DNA of 64,000 bases from Massilia agri. Its GTDB lineage: Bacteria; Pseudomonadota; Gammaproteobacteria; Burkholderiales; Burkholderiaceae_D. The stretch covers positions 174,199-238,198 of the forward strand of contig NZ_JANUHA010000008.1 in assembly GCF_024753255.1 (NCBI RefSeq). Reading direction: 5' to 3'. The notes below the pieces were generated by a model. It had not been told where the DNA came from. It saw nothing but the letters and a program-made list of their open reading frames with translations, and searched no databases. This document shows, piece after piece, positions 51,517-61,753 of this stretch; positions within the stretch are counted from its first letter, which is position 1, and the number at the start of each line of letters is the position of its first letter. The position numbers and the translations under genes were made by a program.

Positions 51517-51924
51517 TCAGTGCGCATAATTGCCGGACGAGGACGACTGGTTCTCGTTGGACGATTGCTGTTGCTGTTGCTGCGGTTGCTGCTGGGCGGC
51601 TGCCGCAGCGGCTGCCTGGGCTGCCTTCTCTTCTGGCTTCGGGCGGCCTTGTGCGTCGGACAGGCGGTATTTGGTACGGCGGTCGCCCATCAGGTCGCGC
51701 AGGTCACGGATGCTCATGCCGGTCACTTCGTGCATGCGGATCAGCAGCGATGCGCCGACCGGCAGGCGGTGGTGGCGGATCTTGCTGATGACGGGCGGCG
51801 CCACTTCGAGCATGCGCGACAGCGCGGCATCGTTTTTCAGTTGCATCTTGCCGAGCAGGATATCCAGCAGATGGTTCGGGTTGTAGCTTTCTTGCGAAGA
51901 CAAAGCATGATGCTGTTGTGCCAT
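51517..51924 (-). CDS. helix-turn-helix protein with poly-Gln/Ala tail
   Basis: A 135-residue protein. Residues 15-80 contain a lambda-repressor-like helix-turn-helix (LLDILLGKMQLKNDAALSRM and PPVISKIRHHRLPVGASLLI). The C-terminal 45 residues are low-complexity, starting with an alanine run, then QQQPQQQQQQSSNENQSSSS. The tail is long for a bacterial DNA-binding protein. I do not recognise a named family. It is transcribed away from a 600-base AT-rich region that may hold its operator. It could be a nucleoid or developmental regulator, but no target is evident. Confidence 0.7.
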   Translation of the reverse strand: MAQQHHALSSQESYNPNHLLDILLGKMQLKNDAALSRMLEVAPPVISKIRHHRLPVGASLLIRMHEVTGMSIRDLRDLMGDRRTKYRLSDAQGRPKPEEKAAQAAAAAAAQQQPQQQQQQSSNENQSSSSGNYAH

Positions 51925-52536
51925 GATGTTTACCTCTTAAGTTGGTTAAAATAGTTCCCTTACGAACTTTTGTTAAAAGCCACTCTTCAACGAAAGTTCC
52001 GCGTCTACCTTGAGGAGATTAAACAGGCAGGACCTGAAAATCTCCTTAAAGAAACGTACCGGACCGCATGCCCCCGCGTGCCACTTCCCACATGCGCACT
52101 TGTCTTTCGAACAAATTATCAGGCCCATACGCCCTCAGTACACCCGAGCTGCGCATGTGACTCATTGTCAGAAATCAAGCTATCGTGTGGAAAGCTTGTC
52201 ACATAGGCATTTCAGCACATGGGGATGTTTTGTGGCGCACGCAAGAGATTTCTGCAATAAATTTTCCTAATTAGAAGTTGAGCGGAACCTATTGATTTAC
52301 AAGAAGAAAGAGTTTGTTGTCGACATACTCCCCGATATTTTCCAGCTGTTCGGTGTGCGAACTCACATTTAACAATCTGAGCAGTACAACAACTACTTTA
52401 GGTTAAGAAACATATCGTTCCCTACGGCATAGAAAATGGGAGCGCACGGGCCGATTTCCGGCCCTGATGGTGATTTACGATAAACTGGATGCCGCTAGTG
52501 CCACGGCATCCGCCCTTCCCTTCAACACAGCTTTCC
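51925..52536. promoter_or_regulatory. AT-rich intergenic region upstream of the HTH gene and miaB
   Basis: About 610 bases with no supportable gene and lower G+C than the flanks. An inverted repeat GAACTTT...AAAGTTC (51964-51970 and 51993-51999) lies just upstream of the HTH gene and could be an operator. The hairpin GGGCCG-ATTTC-CGGCCC at 52448-52464 lies before miaB. Otherwise nothing is recognised. Confidence 0.45.
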
Positions 52537-53895
52537 ATGCAGAAAAAAGTATTCATCAAGACCTTCGGCTGCCAGATGAACGAGTACGACTCGGACAAGA
52601 TGGCCGACCTGCTCGGCTCGACCGATGGCCTGGTCCGCACCGATTCGCCCGAAGACGCCGACGTCATCCTGCTGAACACCTGCTCCGTGCGCGAAAAGGC
52701 GCAGGAGAAAGTGTTTTCCGACCTGGGCCGCTTCAAGGCGCTCAAGCGCGACAAGCCGGACCTGGTGATCGGTGTGGGCGGCTGCGTGGCTTCGCAGGAA
52801 GGGCAGGCCATCGTCAAGCGCGCACCGCATGTGGACGTGGTGTTCGGCCCGCAGACCCTGCACCGCCTGCCGCAGATGATCCGCGAGCGCCGCCATACCG
52901 GCGCCGCCCAGGTCGACATCAGCTTCCCGGAAATCGAGAAATTCGACCACCTGCCCCCTGCCAAGGTCGAGGGCCCGGTCGCCTATGTGTCGATCATGGA
53001 AGGCTGCAGCAAATATTGCAGCTACTGCGTGGTGCCCTATACCCGCGGCGAGGAAGTCTCGCGTCCCTTCGAGGACGTGCTGACCGAGTGCGCCGGCCTG
53101 GCCGCCCAGGGTGTGAAGGAGATCATGCTGCTGGGACAGAACGTGAACGCCTACCGCGGCGCCATGGAGAGCGGGGAGCCGGCCGATTTCGCGCTGCTGC
53201 TGGAATATATTGCCGATATCCCCGGCGTGGAACGCCTGCGCTACGTCACCAGCCACCCGAAGGAATTCACCCAGCGCCTGATCGACGCCTACGCGAAGAT
53301 CCCGCAGCTGGTCAACCACATTTACCTGCCGGTGCAGCACGGCGCCGACCGCGTGCTCGGCGCGATGAAACGCGGCTACACGGCGCTGGAATACAAGTCC
53401 ATCATCCGCCGCATCCGTGCGGTGCGCCCTGAGATGGCTTTCTCGTCCGACTTCATCGTCGGCTTCCCCGGCGAAACCGATGCCGACTTCGAAGCCATGA
53501 TGAAGCTGGTGGAAGACGTCGGCTTCGACAACAGCTTCAGCTTCATCTTCAGCAAGCGCCCCGGCACGCCGGCCGCCAATCTCGAGGACGACACTCCGCA
53601 CGAGGTCAAGCTGGCGCGCCTGCAGCGCCTTCAGGCCTTGATCGACGCAAATACGCGCAAATATAGTGCGGCGATGGTCGGCAGTGTGCAGCGCGTGCTG
53701 GTCGAAGGACCGGCGAAGAAAGATCCGACCCAGCTGCAGGGCCGTACCGAAAACAACCGCGTGGTGAACTTCGACGCCATCGATGCAGCCGGCCTGGTCG
53801 GCCAGCTGGTCGACGTGCGCATCACCGCCAGCCACGATTATTTCCTACGCGGCGAACTCGTCGCCAACCTCGACACGATTGCACAAGCCAGTTGA
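52537..53895 (+). CDS. miaB: tRNA-2-methylthio-N6-dimethylallyladenosine synthase MiaB
   Basis: A 452-residue radical-SAM enzyme that adds the methylthio group to i6A37 made by MiaA. The ATG at 52537 ([20 protein letters not shown]) is preferred over one at 52489. The N-terminal UPF0004 domain holds the auxiliary Fe-S cluster ([34 protein letters not shown]). The radical-SAM motif [15 protein letters not shown] follows, and a TRAM domain closes the protein. It opens a long run of plus-strand housekeeping genes, with phoH overlapping its stop by 4 bases. Confidence 0.97.
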   Translation: MQKKVFIKTFGCQMNEYDSDKMADLLGSTDGLVRTDSPEDADVILLNTCSVREKAQEKVFSDLGRFKALKRDKPDLVIGVGGCVASQEGQAIVKRAPHVDVVFGPQTLHRLPQMIRERRHTGAAQVDISFPEIEKFDHLPPAKVEGPVAYVSIMEGCSKYCSYCVVPYTRGEEVSRPFEDVLTECAGLAAQGVKEIMLLGQNVNAYRGAMESGEPADFALLLEYIADIPGVERLRYVTSHPKEFTQRLIDAYAKIPQLVNHIYLPVQHGADRVLGAMKRGYTALEYKSIIRRIRAVRPEMAFSSDFIVGFPGETDADFEAMMKLVEDVGFDNSFSFIFSKRPGTPAANLEDDTPHEVKLARLQRLQALIDANTRKYSAAMVGSVQRVLVEGPAKKDPTQLQGRTENNRVVNFDAIDAAGLVGQLVDVRITASHDYFLRGELVANLDTIAQAS

Positions 53896-54983
53896 AAAAC
53901 ACACCCCAACAGCCTTCGTACTTCATCCCTGAGCCGCTCGACAACACGCGGCTCGCCCACCTGTGCGGCCCACTGGACGAGAACCTGCGCCAGATCTCGG
54001 CCGCACTCGACGTCACCATCTTCCGGCGCGGCGAGAAGTTCATCGTCAGCGGCAGCAATGCCGAGCGCGCCGTCGAACTGCTGGAACGTTTCTATGCGGT
54101 GGCCAACAAGGTCGTGCCGATCGAGGAAGTGCAGCTGGCCCTGGTGGAACAGCGCTCCGGCCTGAAGCCGCGCACACCTGGCGAAGAAGCTCCCGACGCC
54201 CCGGCTGAGAAGGAAGTGAAAGAGGCCGCCGAGGAAGGCGAGGAAGGGGAAACGTCCGAGCTGGTCAGCCCCACCCTCAAGACCCGCCGCACCGACCTGC
54301 GCGGCCGCACCGTGCACCAGATCCAGTACCTGAAGTCCGTGCTCGAGCACGACATCAGCTTCGGCATCGGTCCGGCCGGCACCGGCAAGACCTACCTGGC
54401 GGTGGCCTGCGCCGTGGACGCGCTGGAGCGCGACGCGGTCAAGCGCATCATCCTGACCCGCCCGGCCGTGGAAGCGGGCGAGCGACTCGGCTTCCTGCCG
54501 GGTGACCTGAACCAGAAGGTCGACCCTTACCTGCGCCCGCTCTACGACGCGCTGTACGACCTGCTGGGCTTCGACCGCACCCAGAAGCTGTTCGAGAAGC
54601 AGGTGATCGAGATCGCCCCGCTGGCCTATATGCGCGGCCGCACCTTGAACCACGCTTTCGTGATCCTGGACGAAGCCCAGAACACGACGGTCGAGCAGAT
54701 GAAGATGTTCCTGACCCGCATCGGCTTCGGCAGCAAGGCCGTGATCACCGGCGACGTGACCCAGGTCGACCTGCACAAGACCCAGCGCTCGGGCCTGGTC
54801 GACGCCATGCACGTGCTGAAGAACGTGCGCGGCATCGGCTTCACCCAGTTCTCCAGCGTCGACGTGGTGCGCCATCCGCTGGTGGCGCGCATCATCGATG
54901 CCTACGAAAAGAATTCCTCGATCGAGGAACTGGCCGCCTTACCCAAACCGACTCCTGTGAAAAATGCAAGAAAAAAAACATAA
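53892..54983 (+). CDS. ybeZ: PhoH-family ATPase (YbeZ)
   Basis: A 363-residue P-loop ATPase of the PhoH family, conserved next to ybeY and implicated in ribosome and RNA maturation. The start codon is TTG, overlapping the miaB stop as TTGA, which suggests coupling. Walker [14 protein letters not shown] and Walker [14 protein letters not shown] are intact. A KH-like N-terminal part and an acidic insertion (about residues 95-125, [20 protein letters not shown]) precede the ATPase domain. The order miaB-phoH-ybeY-corC-lnt matches many proteobacteria. Confidence 0.94.
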   Translation: MKNTPQQPSYFIPEPLDNTRLAHLCGPLDENLRQISAALDVTIFRRGEKFIVSGSNAERAVELLERFYAVANKVVPIEEVQLALVEQRSGLKPRTPGEEAPDAPAEKEVKEAAEEGEEGETSELVSPTLKTRRTDLRGRTVHQIQYLKSVLEHDISFGIGPAGTGKTYLAVACAVDALERDAVKRIILTRPAVEAGERLGFLPGDLNQKVDPYLRPLYDALYDLLGFDRTQKLFEKQVIEIAPLAYMRGRTLNHAFVILDEAQNTTVEQMKMFLTRIGFGSKAVITGDVTQVDLHKTQRSGLVDAMHVLKNVRGIGFTQFSSVDVVRHPLVARIIDAYEKNSSIEELAALPKPTPVKNARKKT

Positions 54984-55431
54984 TCTGGATCTTGACGTCC
55001 AGTACGCCGACACCCGCCTGGAACAAGAGATCACGCAAGCCATGCTGCAGCGCTGGGTGGAAGCCGCCCTGCTGGGCCCGGCCGAACTGGCGATCCGCTT
55101 CGTCGATGCCGAGGAAGGGCAAGCCCTGAACCGCCAGTACCGCGGCAAGGACTACGCCACCAATGTGCTGACCTTCGCCTACAACGAGGGCGAGGAACTC
55201 GGTGACGACGACCCGACCCAGGCCGACATCATCCTGTGCACCGACGTCCTGATGCGCGAGGCCGAGGAGCAGAAGAAGACCGTCGAGGAGCACGCCGCCC
55301 ACCTGGTGGTGCACGGCGTGCTGCACGCGCAAGGCTACGACCACGAGCACGACGAGGAAGCCGAGGAGATGGAGCAGTTCGAGCGCGACATCATGGAAGT
55401 GCTGGGCTACCCCGACCCCTACGCCGACTGA
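54964..55431 (+). CDS. ybeY: endoribonuclease YbeY
   Basis: A 155-residue zinc RNase needed for 16S rRNA maturation and ribosome quality control. The metal motif [18 protein letters not shown] (His-x3-His-x5-His) is intact. The substrate-binding [16 protein letters not shown] segment is also kept. The start at 54964 overlaps the phoH stop by 20 bases, showing tight coupling. The N-terminal extension [11 protein letters not shown] is short. Confidence 0.95.
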   Translation: MQEKKHNLDLDVQYADTRLEQEITQAMLQRWVEAALLGPAELAIRFVDAEEGQALNRQYRGKDYATNVLTFAYNEGEELGDDDPTQADIILCTDVLMREAEEQKKTVEEHAAHLVVHGVLHAQGYDHEHDEEAEEMEQFERDIMEVLGYPDPYAD

Positions 55432-55542
55432 TTTGCGGGGCGGCCGCGCCGCCCCATTCCCTACGGCAACTGCGCGTAAAATTGGGGCATCTGCCCTTTT
55501 CGTGTATCCTATACCCATCGCAACAACGGCTTCACGCCAACT

Positions 55543-56421
55543 ATGCCCGAGTATCCCAGTGACGTCCGATCGGACGCCAAACCCCACCGGTCGCTGTTCG
55601 AACGGCTGACCGCACTGATCTCCCCCGAGCCTGAAAACCGCGCGGAACTTCTCGAAGTCCTGCACGAAGCCCACGAACGCAACCTGATCGACGCCGACGC
55701 ACTCTCGATGATCGAGGGCGTGTTCCAGGTCTCCGACCTGTCCGTGCGCGACATCATGGTGCCGCGCTCGCAGATGGACGTGATCGACATCTCCAAGCCC
55801 ATCGAGGAATGGCTGCCGATCGTGTTAGAGACGCAACATTCCCGTTTCCCCGCCATCGAGGGCGAGCGCGACAAGGTGGTCGGCATCCTGCTGGCCAAGG
55901 ACTTGCTGCGCTACTACGCCGAGGAATCCTTCGACGTGCGCAAAATGCTGCGCCCGGCGATCTTCATCCCGGAATCGAAGCGCCTCAACGTGCTGCTGCG
56001 CGACTTCCGCGCCAACCACAACCACATGGCCATCGTCGTCGACGAGTACAGCGGCGTGGCCGGCCTGATCACCATCGAGGACGTGCTCGAGCAGATCGTC
56101 GGCGACATCGAGGACGAGTACGACTTCGACGAGGAAGAAGACAACGTCCTGTCGATCAAGGAAGGCCAGCTCGGCCCGCGCTGGCGCGTCAAGGCGCTCA
56201 CCGAGATCGAGCAGTTCAACGAAGAGATCGGCGTCGACCTGCCTGAAGACGATGCCGACACCATCGGCGGCCTGGTGGCCAGCCACCTCGGCCGCATGCC
56301 GCACAAGGGCGAGGTCTTCGACCTCGAGAACCTGCGCTTCGAGGTGCTGCGCGCCGATGCCCGCCAGATCCACGTGCTGCTGGTCGAGAAGCTGCCCGAG
56401 GCTGACGACGATCACGACTGA
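55543..56421 (+). CDS. corC: CorC/HlyC-family CBS-domain protein
   Basis: A 292-residue soluble protein. Two CBS domains (about 65-190) include VRDIMVPRSQMDVIDISKPI and MAIVVDEYSGVAGLITIEDV. A CorC_HlyC domain ends the protein (VKALTEIEQFNEEIGVDLPE, VLRADARQIHVLLVEKL). CorC is linked to magnesium and cobalt efflux. In this cluster it sits between ybeY and lnt, as in E. coli. The start of lnt overlaps its stop by one base, so they are translated together. Confidence 0.93.
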   Translation: MPEYPSDVRSDAKPHRSLFERLTALISPEPENRAELLEVLHEAHERNLIDADALSMIEGVFQVSDLSVRDIMVPRSQMDVIDISKPIEEWLPIVLETQHSRFPAIEGERDKVVGILLAKDLLRYYAEESFDVRKMLRPAIFIPESKRLNVLLRDFRANHNHMAIVVDEYSGVAGLITIEDVLEQIVGDIEDEYDFDEEEDNVLSIKEGQLGPRWRVKALTEIEQFNEEIGVDLPEDDADTIGGLVASHLGRMPHKGEVFDLENLRFEVLRADARQIHVLLVEKLPEADDDHD

Positions 56422-57983
56422 TGCTGCGCCGCCGTACCCAGCCCACGACCGCTCCTGACCCGGCTGCCAAAGGCACCAGACCTTCCCCGAAGGCCCTGGT
56501 GACGATGGCGCTCGCGGGCGCCACCTCGCTTCTGTCCTTCGAGCCCTTCGGCTGGTGGCCGGTGCAGTTCCTCGCGCTGGCCTGGTTCTTCTACCAGGTC
56601 GGCATGGGTACCTCCGCAAGGCGCGGCGTCTGGCTCGGCTGGGCTTTCGGCTTCGGCTGGTCGGTGGCCGGCATGCACTGGCTCTACATCGCCGTCACCC
56701 GCTTCGGCGGCCTGCCCGCCATCCTGGGCGCGATCGCGATCGCCCTGCTTGGTTTGTACATGGGCCTGTTCGGCGCCTTCGCAGGCGGCGTCGCCAGCTG
56801 GCTGCGCCGCAAGTGGTCGCTGCCGGTCGCCGCCTTCGTGCTGCTGGTGCTGCCCGCGATCTGGGGCGTGTCGGAATGGATGCGCGGCTGGGTCTTCACC
56901 GGTTTCCCCTGGGCCGCGTCGGGCTATGCGCACAATGTGTCGCCGCTCGGCGGCTACGCCCCCATCTTCGGCGTCTACGGCGTCGGCGTGCTGGCGGCCT
57001 TGTGCTCGGGCTGCATCGTGATGCTGACCCAGCGCGCGCGCTGGCCGGCCCTCTCGCTGTTCGCGGCCGTGATGATGGGCGGCTTCTCCCTGAAATTCAT
57101 CGACTGGACCCATGACGTCGGCCAGCCCGTCACGGTGCGCCTGCTGCAGGGCGACGTGCGCCAGGACCAGAAATTCGACATGGCCTACCTGGTCGAGATC
57201 ATCGGGCGCTACCAGGGCATGATCACAGCAAGCCCGGCCGACCTGATCGCCACGCCGGAGACGGCGATTCCCGTCACGCCGCAGCAGCTGCCGCCCGACT
57301 ACCTGTCCGGCCTGCAGCGCTTCGCCGCCGAGACCCGCAGCCACCTGATGATCGGCATCCCGATGCGCGACAGCGAGACCCGCTACGCCAACAGCGTGAT
57401 CGCCCTTGGCCCGGACACGGCGCCCTACCGCTACGACAAATTCCACCTGGTCCCCTTCGGCGAATTCATCCCGCCGGGCTTCCGCTGGTTCACCGACCTG
57501 ATGAGCATCCCGCTCGGCGACCAGACCCGCGGCCAGCCGCTACAGGCGCCCTTCCCCGTGAAGGACCAGCTGGTGCTGCCGAACATCTGCTACGAGGATG
57601 CCTTCGGCGAGGAGATCGCGGCCCAGCTGCGCAACGCGCCGCGTCCCGCGACCCTGCTGCTGAACGTGTCGAACCTGGCCTGGTACGGCGAATCGGTGGC
57701 GATCCCGCAGCACCTGCAGATCTCGCAGATGCGCGCCATCGAAACCGGCCGCCCGATGCTGCGCTCGACGAACAACGGCGCGACGGCCGTGATCGACGGA
57801 CGAGGCAAGATCACCCACGCCCTGCCTTTCTATGGACGCGGTGTGCTCGAGGCGACCGTGCGTGGCACCGAAGGGCTGACGCCGTATGTCCGCCTCGGTA
57901 ACTACGCCTTCCTGCTGCTCGGCGGGCTCATGCTGCTCGGCGCCTGGTTCGCCGGCCGCCGATACCGCCAACGGGTTTCATAA
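56421..57983 (+). CDS. lnt: apolipoprotein N-acyltransferase Lnt
   Basis: A 520-residue inner-membrane enzyme that adds the third acyl chain to outer-membrane lipoproteins. Six N-terminal hydrophobic segments (to about residue 215) and one near the C-terminus flank a nitrilase-like periplasmic domain. The catalytic Glu-Lys-Cys triad is visible as ATPETAIPV, YDKFHLVPFGEF and CYEDAFGEE. Lipoproteins such as the M1 peptidase at 23013 are expected clients. The start shares one base with the corC stop (TGATG). Confidence 0.95.
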   Translation: MLRRRTQPTTAPDPAAKGTRPSPKALVTMALAGATSLLSFEPFGWWPVQFLALAWFFYQVGMGTSARRGVWLGWAFGFGWSVAGMHWLYIAVTRFGGLPAILGAIAIALLGLYMGLFGAFAGGVASWLRRKWSLPVAAFVLLVLPAIWGVSEWMRGWVFTGFPWAASGYAHNVSPLGGYAPIFGVYGVGVLAALCSGCIVMLTQRARWPALSLFAAVMMGGFSLKFIDWTHDVGQPVTVRLLQGDVRQDQKFDMAYLVEIIGRYQGMITASPADLIATPETAIPVTPQQLPPDYLSGLQRFAAETRSHLMIGIPMRDSETRYANSVIALGPDTAPYRYDKFHLVPFGEFIPPGFRWFTDLMSIPLGDQTRGQPLQAPFPVKDQLVLPNICYEDAFGEEIAAQLRNAPRPATLLLNVSNLAWYGESVAIPQHLQISQMRAIETGRPMLRSTNNGATAVIDGRGKITHALPFYGRGVLEATVRGTEGLTPYVRLGNYAFLLLGGLMLLGAWFAGRRYRQRVS

Positions 57984-58103
57984 AAACCCATCATTTCATA
58001 CTGCTGAGTCGAATCGCTCCCCAGAGCCCCGCCAAAATTCAGTAGAATTGGTCATTTGGCAAATTTACCGCGACCGCGGCACAAACCCCGCGGCGCCCAC
58101 GAC

Positions 58104-59018
58104 ATGCTCACATTCCAACAAATCATCCTCACCCTGCAGAACTACTGGGACAAGCAGGGCTGCGCCCTGCTGCAGCCCTACGACATGGAAGTCGGCGCGG
58201 GCACCTTCCACACCGGCACCTTCCTGCGTGCGATCGGCCCGGAACCGTGGCGCGCCGCCTATGTGCAGCCTTCGCGCCGTCCGAAGGACGGCCGCTACGG
58301 CGAGAACCCGAACCGCCTGCAGCACTACTACCAGTACCAGGTGGTCCTGAAGCCCGCGCCCGAGAACATCCTCGACCTCTACCTCGGCTCGCTGGAAGCC
58401 CTGGGCCTGGACCTGAAGAAGAACGACGTGCGCTTCGTCGAGGACGACTGGGAAAGCCCGACCCTGGGCGCCTGGGGCCTGGGCTGGGAAGTCTGGCTCA
58501 ACGGCATGGAAGTCACCCAGTTCACCTACTTCCAGCAGGTCGGCGGGCTGGACTGCAAGCCGGTGCTGGGCGAGATCACCTACGGCATCGAGCGCCTGGC
58601 CATGTACCTGCAGGGCGTCGAGAACGTCTACGACCTGGTGTGGACCGAGTGGGAAGAGAACGGCGTGAAAAAGACGCTGTCGTATGGCGACGTGTTCCAC
58701 CAGAACGAGGTCGAGCAGTCGACCTACAACTTCGAGCACGCCAATACCGAACTGCTGTTCCAGGCCTTCTCGAACCACGAGGCGGAAGCCAAGCGCCTGG
58801 TCGAGCTGCAGCTGACCTTGCCGGCCTACGAGCAGATCATGAAGGCCTCGCACAGCTTCAACATGCTGGACGCGCGCGGCGCCATCTCCGTGACCGAGCG
58901 CGCCGCCTACATCGGCCGCGTGCGCACCCTGTCGCGCCTCGTGGCGCAGGCCTATTACGACTCGCGCGAGAAGCTCGGCTTCCCCATGCTCCCAGGCGCC
59001 GACAAGGCAGCAGCTTGA
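58104..59018 (+). CDS. glyQ: glycine--tRNA ligase alpha subunit GlyQ
   Basis: A 304-residue class II aminoacyl-tRNA synthetase subunit that forms an alpha2beta2 enzyme with GlyS. The ATG at 58104 ([20 protein letters not shown]) is favoured because the family begins there. Motifs are present: [40 protein letters not shown], and [20 protein letters not shown] with the catalytic loop. The bacterial alpha2beta2 form is the expected type. glyS begins 15 bases downstream, so they form an operon. Confidence 0.97.
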   Translation: MLTFQQIILTLQNYWDKQGCALLQPYDMEVGAGTFHTGTFLRAIGPEPWRAAYVQPSRRPKDGRYGENPNRLQHYYQYQVVLKPAPENILDLYLGSLEALGLDLKKNDVRFVEDDWESPTLGAWGLGWEVWLNGMEVTQFTYFQQVGGLDCKPVLGEITYGIERLAMYLQGVENVYDLVWTEWEENGVKKTLSYGDVFHQNEVEQSTYNFEHANTELLFQAFSNHEAEAKRLVELQLTLPAYEQIMKASHSFNMLDARGAISVTERAAYIGRVRTLSRLVAQAYYDSREKLGFPMLPGADKAAA

Positions 59019-59032
59019 ACAAAGAACAGAAT

Positions 59033-61129
59033 ATGAACCAGACTCTCCTCGTCGAAATCCAGACCGAAGAACTGCCGCCGAAAGCCCTCGTCAAACTGGG
59101 CGCCGCTTTCGCGAACGGCATCGCCAATGGCCTGAAGGCGCGTGACTTCCTGGAAGGCGACAGCGTCGCCACCGCCCACGCCACCCCGCGCCGCCTGGCC
59201 GTCACCATCACCAATGTGCGCGGCACCTCGCCGGACAAGACCATCCGCGAGAAGGTCCTGCCGGTGTCGGTCGCGCTGGACAAGGACGGCAACCCGTCCG
59301 CGCCGCTGGCCAAGAAACTGGCGGCCCTCGGCTTCCCCGACCTGCAGGTGGCAGACCTCGAACGCGCCCAGGACGGCAAGGCCGAATCCTTCTTCTACAC
59401 CTACACCGCTGCGGGCAGCGCGCTCGCCGGCGCCCTGCAGGACGTGCTGGCCGAGACGGTGTCCAAGCTGCCGATCCCGAAGGTCATGAGCTACCAGCGC
59501 CCCGATGGCGCGACCGTGCAGTTCGTGCGCCCGGTCCACCTGCTGCTGGCCCTGCACGGCGAGCAAGTGCTGCCGCTGTCGCTGCTGGGCCTCGAGGCCG
59601 GCCGCCAGACCATGGGCCACCGCTTCCTGTCGCACGGCGGCGAGATCACCGTGCCACACGCGAACCAGTACGCGCACGTGCTGGAAAGCGAAGGCAAGGT
59701 GTTGTCGAGTGCCGAAGCGCGCAAGGAAAGCATCCGCAAGCAGCTGCTCGAGAAGGCAGGCAGCGACCAGGTCCTGATGCCCGAGTCGCTGCTCGACGAA
59801 GTGGCCGCGCTGGTCGAATGGCCGGTCGTGTACGAATGCCGCTTCGAGGACGAATTCCTCTCGGTCCCGCAGGAATGCCTGATCCTGACCATGCAGACGA
59901 ACCAGAAGTACTTCGCGCTGACGGATAGCGCGGGCAAGCTGCGCTCGCGCTTCCTGATCGTGTCGAACCTGGAAACCAGCGATCCGTCCGCCATCATTGG
60001 CGGCAACGAGCGCGTGGTGCGCCCGCGCCTGTCGGACGCCAAGTTCTTCTTCGAGCAGGACAAGAAGAAGACCCTCGAATCGCGCCTGCCGCTGCTTGGC
60101 AACGTGGTCTACCACAACAAGCTGGGCACCCAGGCAGAACGCAGCGAACGCGTCACCATCCTGGCGAGCAGCATCGCGCGCCGCCTCGGCTACGACGTGC
60201 CGCTGGCCGAACGCGGCGCACGCCTGGCCAAGGCCGACCTGCTGACCGACATGGTGGGCGAATTCCCCGAGCTGCAGGGCATCATGGGCACCTACTACGC
60301 CCGCCACGACGGCGAGCACGAGGAAGTGGCCAAGGCCGCCTCCGAGCACTACCAGCCGCGCTTCGCCGGCGACGCCCTTCCGTCGACCAATACCGGCCTG
60401 GTGGTCGCGCTGGCCGACAAGCTGGAAACCCTGGTCGGCATCTGGGCCATCGGCCTGCAGCCGACCGGCGAGAAGGACCCGTTCGCGCTGCGCCGCCACG
60501 CCCTGGGCGTGATGCGCATGCTGGTCGAGAAGCGCCTGCCGCTGGCGATCTCGGAACTGCTGGGCGAGGCCGTGGCCGTGTTCGAAGGCCAGGCCGCGTT
60601 CAAGGACCCGCGCCATGAGGTTACCGCGTTCATGCTGGACCGCCTGCGCGGCATGCTGCGCGAGCGCGGCTTCTCGCCGAACGAGGTCGAGGCCGTGCTG
60701 GCCCAGAACCCGGACCGCGTGGACGACGTCGTCCAGCGCCTGGAAGCGGTGCAGGCCTTCGCGGCCCTGCCGGAGTCCGCCTCGCTCGCCGCCGCCAACA
60801 AGCGCATCACCAACATCCTCAAGAAGAACGAGGATGCGATGCCCCAGGACGCCTCGATCAGGCAGGAACTGCTGGTCGAAGCGGCCGAGAAGGCGCTGGC
60901 TGCCCGCATGCAGCAGCTCGAAGGTGACGTCGACAGCGCCTTCGCCGGCAGCGATTTCACCGGCGCCCTGAAGACGCTGGCGCTGATGAAGGAGGAAGTC
61001 GATGCCTTCTTCAACGACGTGATGGTGATGGCCGACGATATCGCCCTGCGCAACAACCGCCTGGCGCTGCTGTCGAAGCTGCACCGCATGATGAACCGCG
61101 TCGCCGACATCTCGAAACTCGCAGCCTAA
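59033..61129 (+). CDS. glyS: glycine--tRNA ligase beta subunit GlyS
   Basis: A 698-residue subunit. The ATG at 59033 ([19 protein letters not shown]) is the family start. It contains the B3/B4-like and HD-like regions and a DALR anticodon-binding C-terminus ([20 protein letters not shown]...[20 protein letters not shown]). The segment [20 protein letters not shown], preceded by [13 protein letters not shown], is highly conserved. It completes the synthetase with GlyQ. gmhB follows 17 bases later. Confidence 0.97.
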   Translation: MNQTLLVEIQTEELPPKALVKLGAAFANGIANGLKARDFLEGDSVATAHATPRRLAVTITNVRGTSPDKTIREKVLPVSVALDKDGNPSAPLAKKLAALGFPDLQVADLERAQDGKAESFFYTYTAAGSALAGALQDVLAETVSKLPIPKVMSYQRPDGATVQFVRPVHLLLALHGEQVLPLSLLGLEAGRQTMGHRFLSHGGEITVPHANQYAHVLESEGKVLSSAEARKESIRKQLLEKAGSDQVLMPESLLDEVAALVEWPVVYECRFEDEFLSVPQECLILTMQTNQKYFALTDSAGKLRSRFLIVSNLETSDPSAIIGGNERVVRPRLSDAKFFFEQDKKKTLESRLPLLGNVVYHNKLGTQAERSERVTILASSIARRLGYDVPLAERGARLAKADLLTDMVGEFPELQGIMGTYYARHDGEHEEVAKAASEHYQPRFAGDALPSTNTGLVVALADKLETLVGIWAIGLQPTGEKDPFALRRHALGVMRMLVEKRLPLAISELLGEAVAVFEGQAAFKDPRHEVTAFMLDRLRGMLRERGFSPNEVEAVLAQNPDRVDDVVQRLEAVQAFAALPESASLAAANKRITNILKKNEDAMPQDASIRQELLVEAAEKALAARMQQLEGDVDSAFAGSDFTGALKTLALMKEEVDAFFNDVMVMADDIALRNNRLALLSKLHRMMNRVADISKLAA

Positions 61130-61146
61130 GTTGTAAAGGTAGTGCC

Positions 61147-61701
61147 ATGAAACTCATCATCCTCGACCGGGATGGGGTCATCAACCACGATTCGCCGGAC
61201 TTCATCAAGTCGCCGGCGGAGTGGATTCCCATTCCCGGCTCGCTGGAAGCGATCGCCCGCCTGAACCAGGCGGGCTACCGGGTCGTCATCGCCTCGAACC
61301 AGTCGGGCATCGCGCGCGAACTGTTCGACATGACGACCCTGAACGCGATCCACCAGAAACTGCACGCCAGCGCCCAGCTGGTGGGCGCCGACATCGACGC
61401 CATTTTCTTCTGCCCGCACGCGGCGATCGACAACTGCGACTGCCGCAAGCCCAAGGCCGGCATGTTCGAGGAAATCAGCAAGCGCTTCAAGGTGAGCCTG
61501 AAGGGCGTGCCGACGGTCGGCGACTCGCTGCGCGACCTGCAGGCCGGATTCAAGATGGGCTGCGTGCCCTACCTGGTCCTGACCGGCAAAGGGGAAAAAA
61601 CGCAAGAGACCGGCGGCCTGCCGCCCGGCACCCAGGTTTTCCCCGACCTCGCTTCGATGGTACAGTCCTTCCTGAAGGCCGCGGCACAGCGGCCCGAGTA
61701 A
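61147..61701 (+). CDS. gmhB: D-glycero-beta-D-manno-heptose-1,7-bisphosphate 7-phosphatase GmhB
   Basis: A 184-residue HAD-family phosphatase that removes the 7-phosphate in synthesis of ADP-heptose for the lipopolysaccharide core. The HAD motif LDRDGVIN and VIASNQSGIAR are intact. The zinc-binding signature, with cysteines and a histidine in CPHAAIDNCDCRKPKAGM, follows, and GDSLRDLQAGFKMGC closes the active site. Supply of heptose for lipopolysaccharide fits its place beside envelope genes. plsC follows 52 bases later. Confidence 0.93.
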   Translation: MKLIILDRDGVINHDSPDFIKSPAEWIPIPGSLEAIARLNQAGYRVVIASNQSGIARELFDMTTLNAIHQKLHASAQLVGADIDAIFFCPHAAIDNCDCRKPKAGMFEEISKRFKVSLKGVPTVGDSLRDLQAGFKMGCVPYLVLTGKGEKTQETGGLPPGTQVFPDLASMVQSFLKAAAQRPE

Positions 61702-61753
61702 GCAAGACATAACAAGCACCAGCGTCCAAACCAGAAATTCGTCCGGAGCCCCT

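Noticed and set aside
51970..52270. Short plus-strand frames in the AT-rich region before miaB
   Set aside because: No start signal, no family resemblance, and unusual codon use.
58955..61084. Minus-strand frame of 709 codons inside glyS
   Set aside because: It is a shadow of the glyS frame, rich in His/Gln/Arg, with no recognisable domain.
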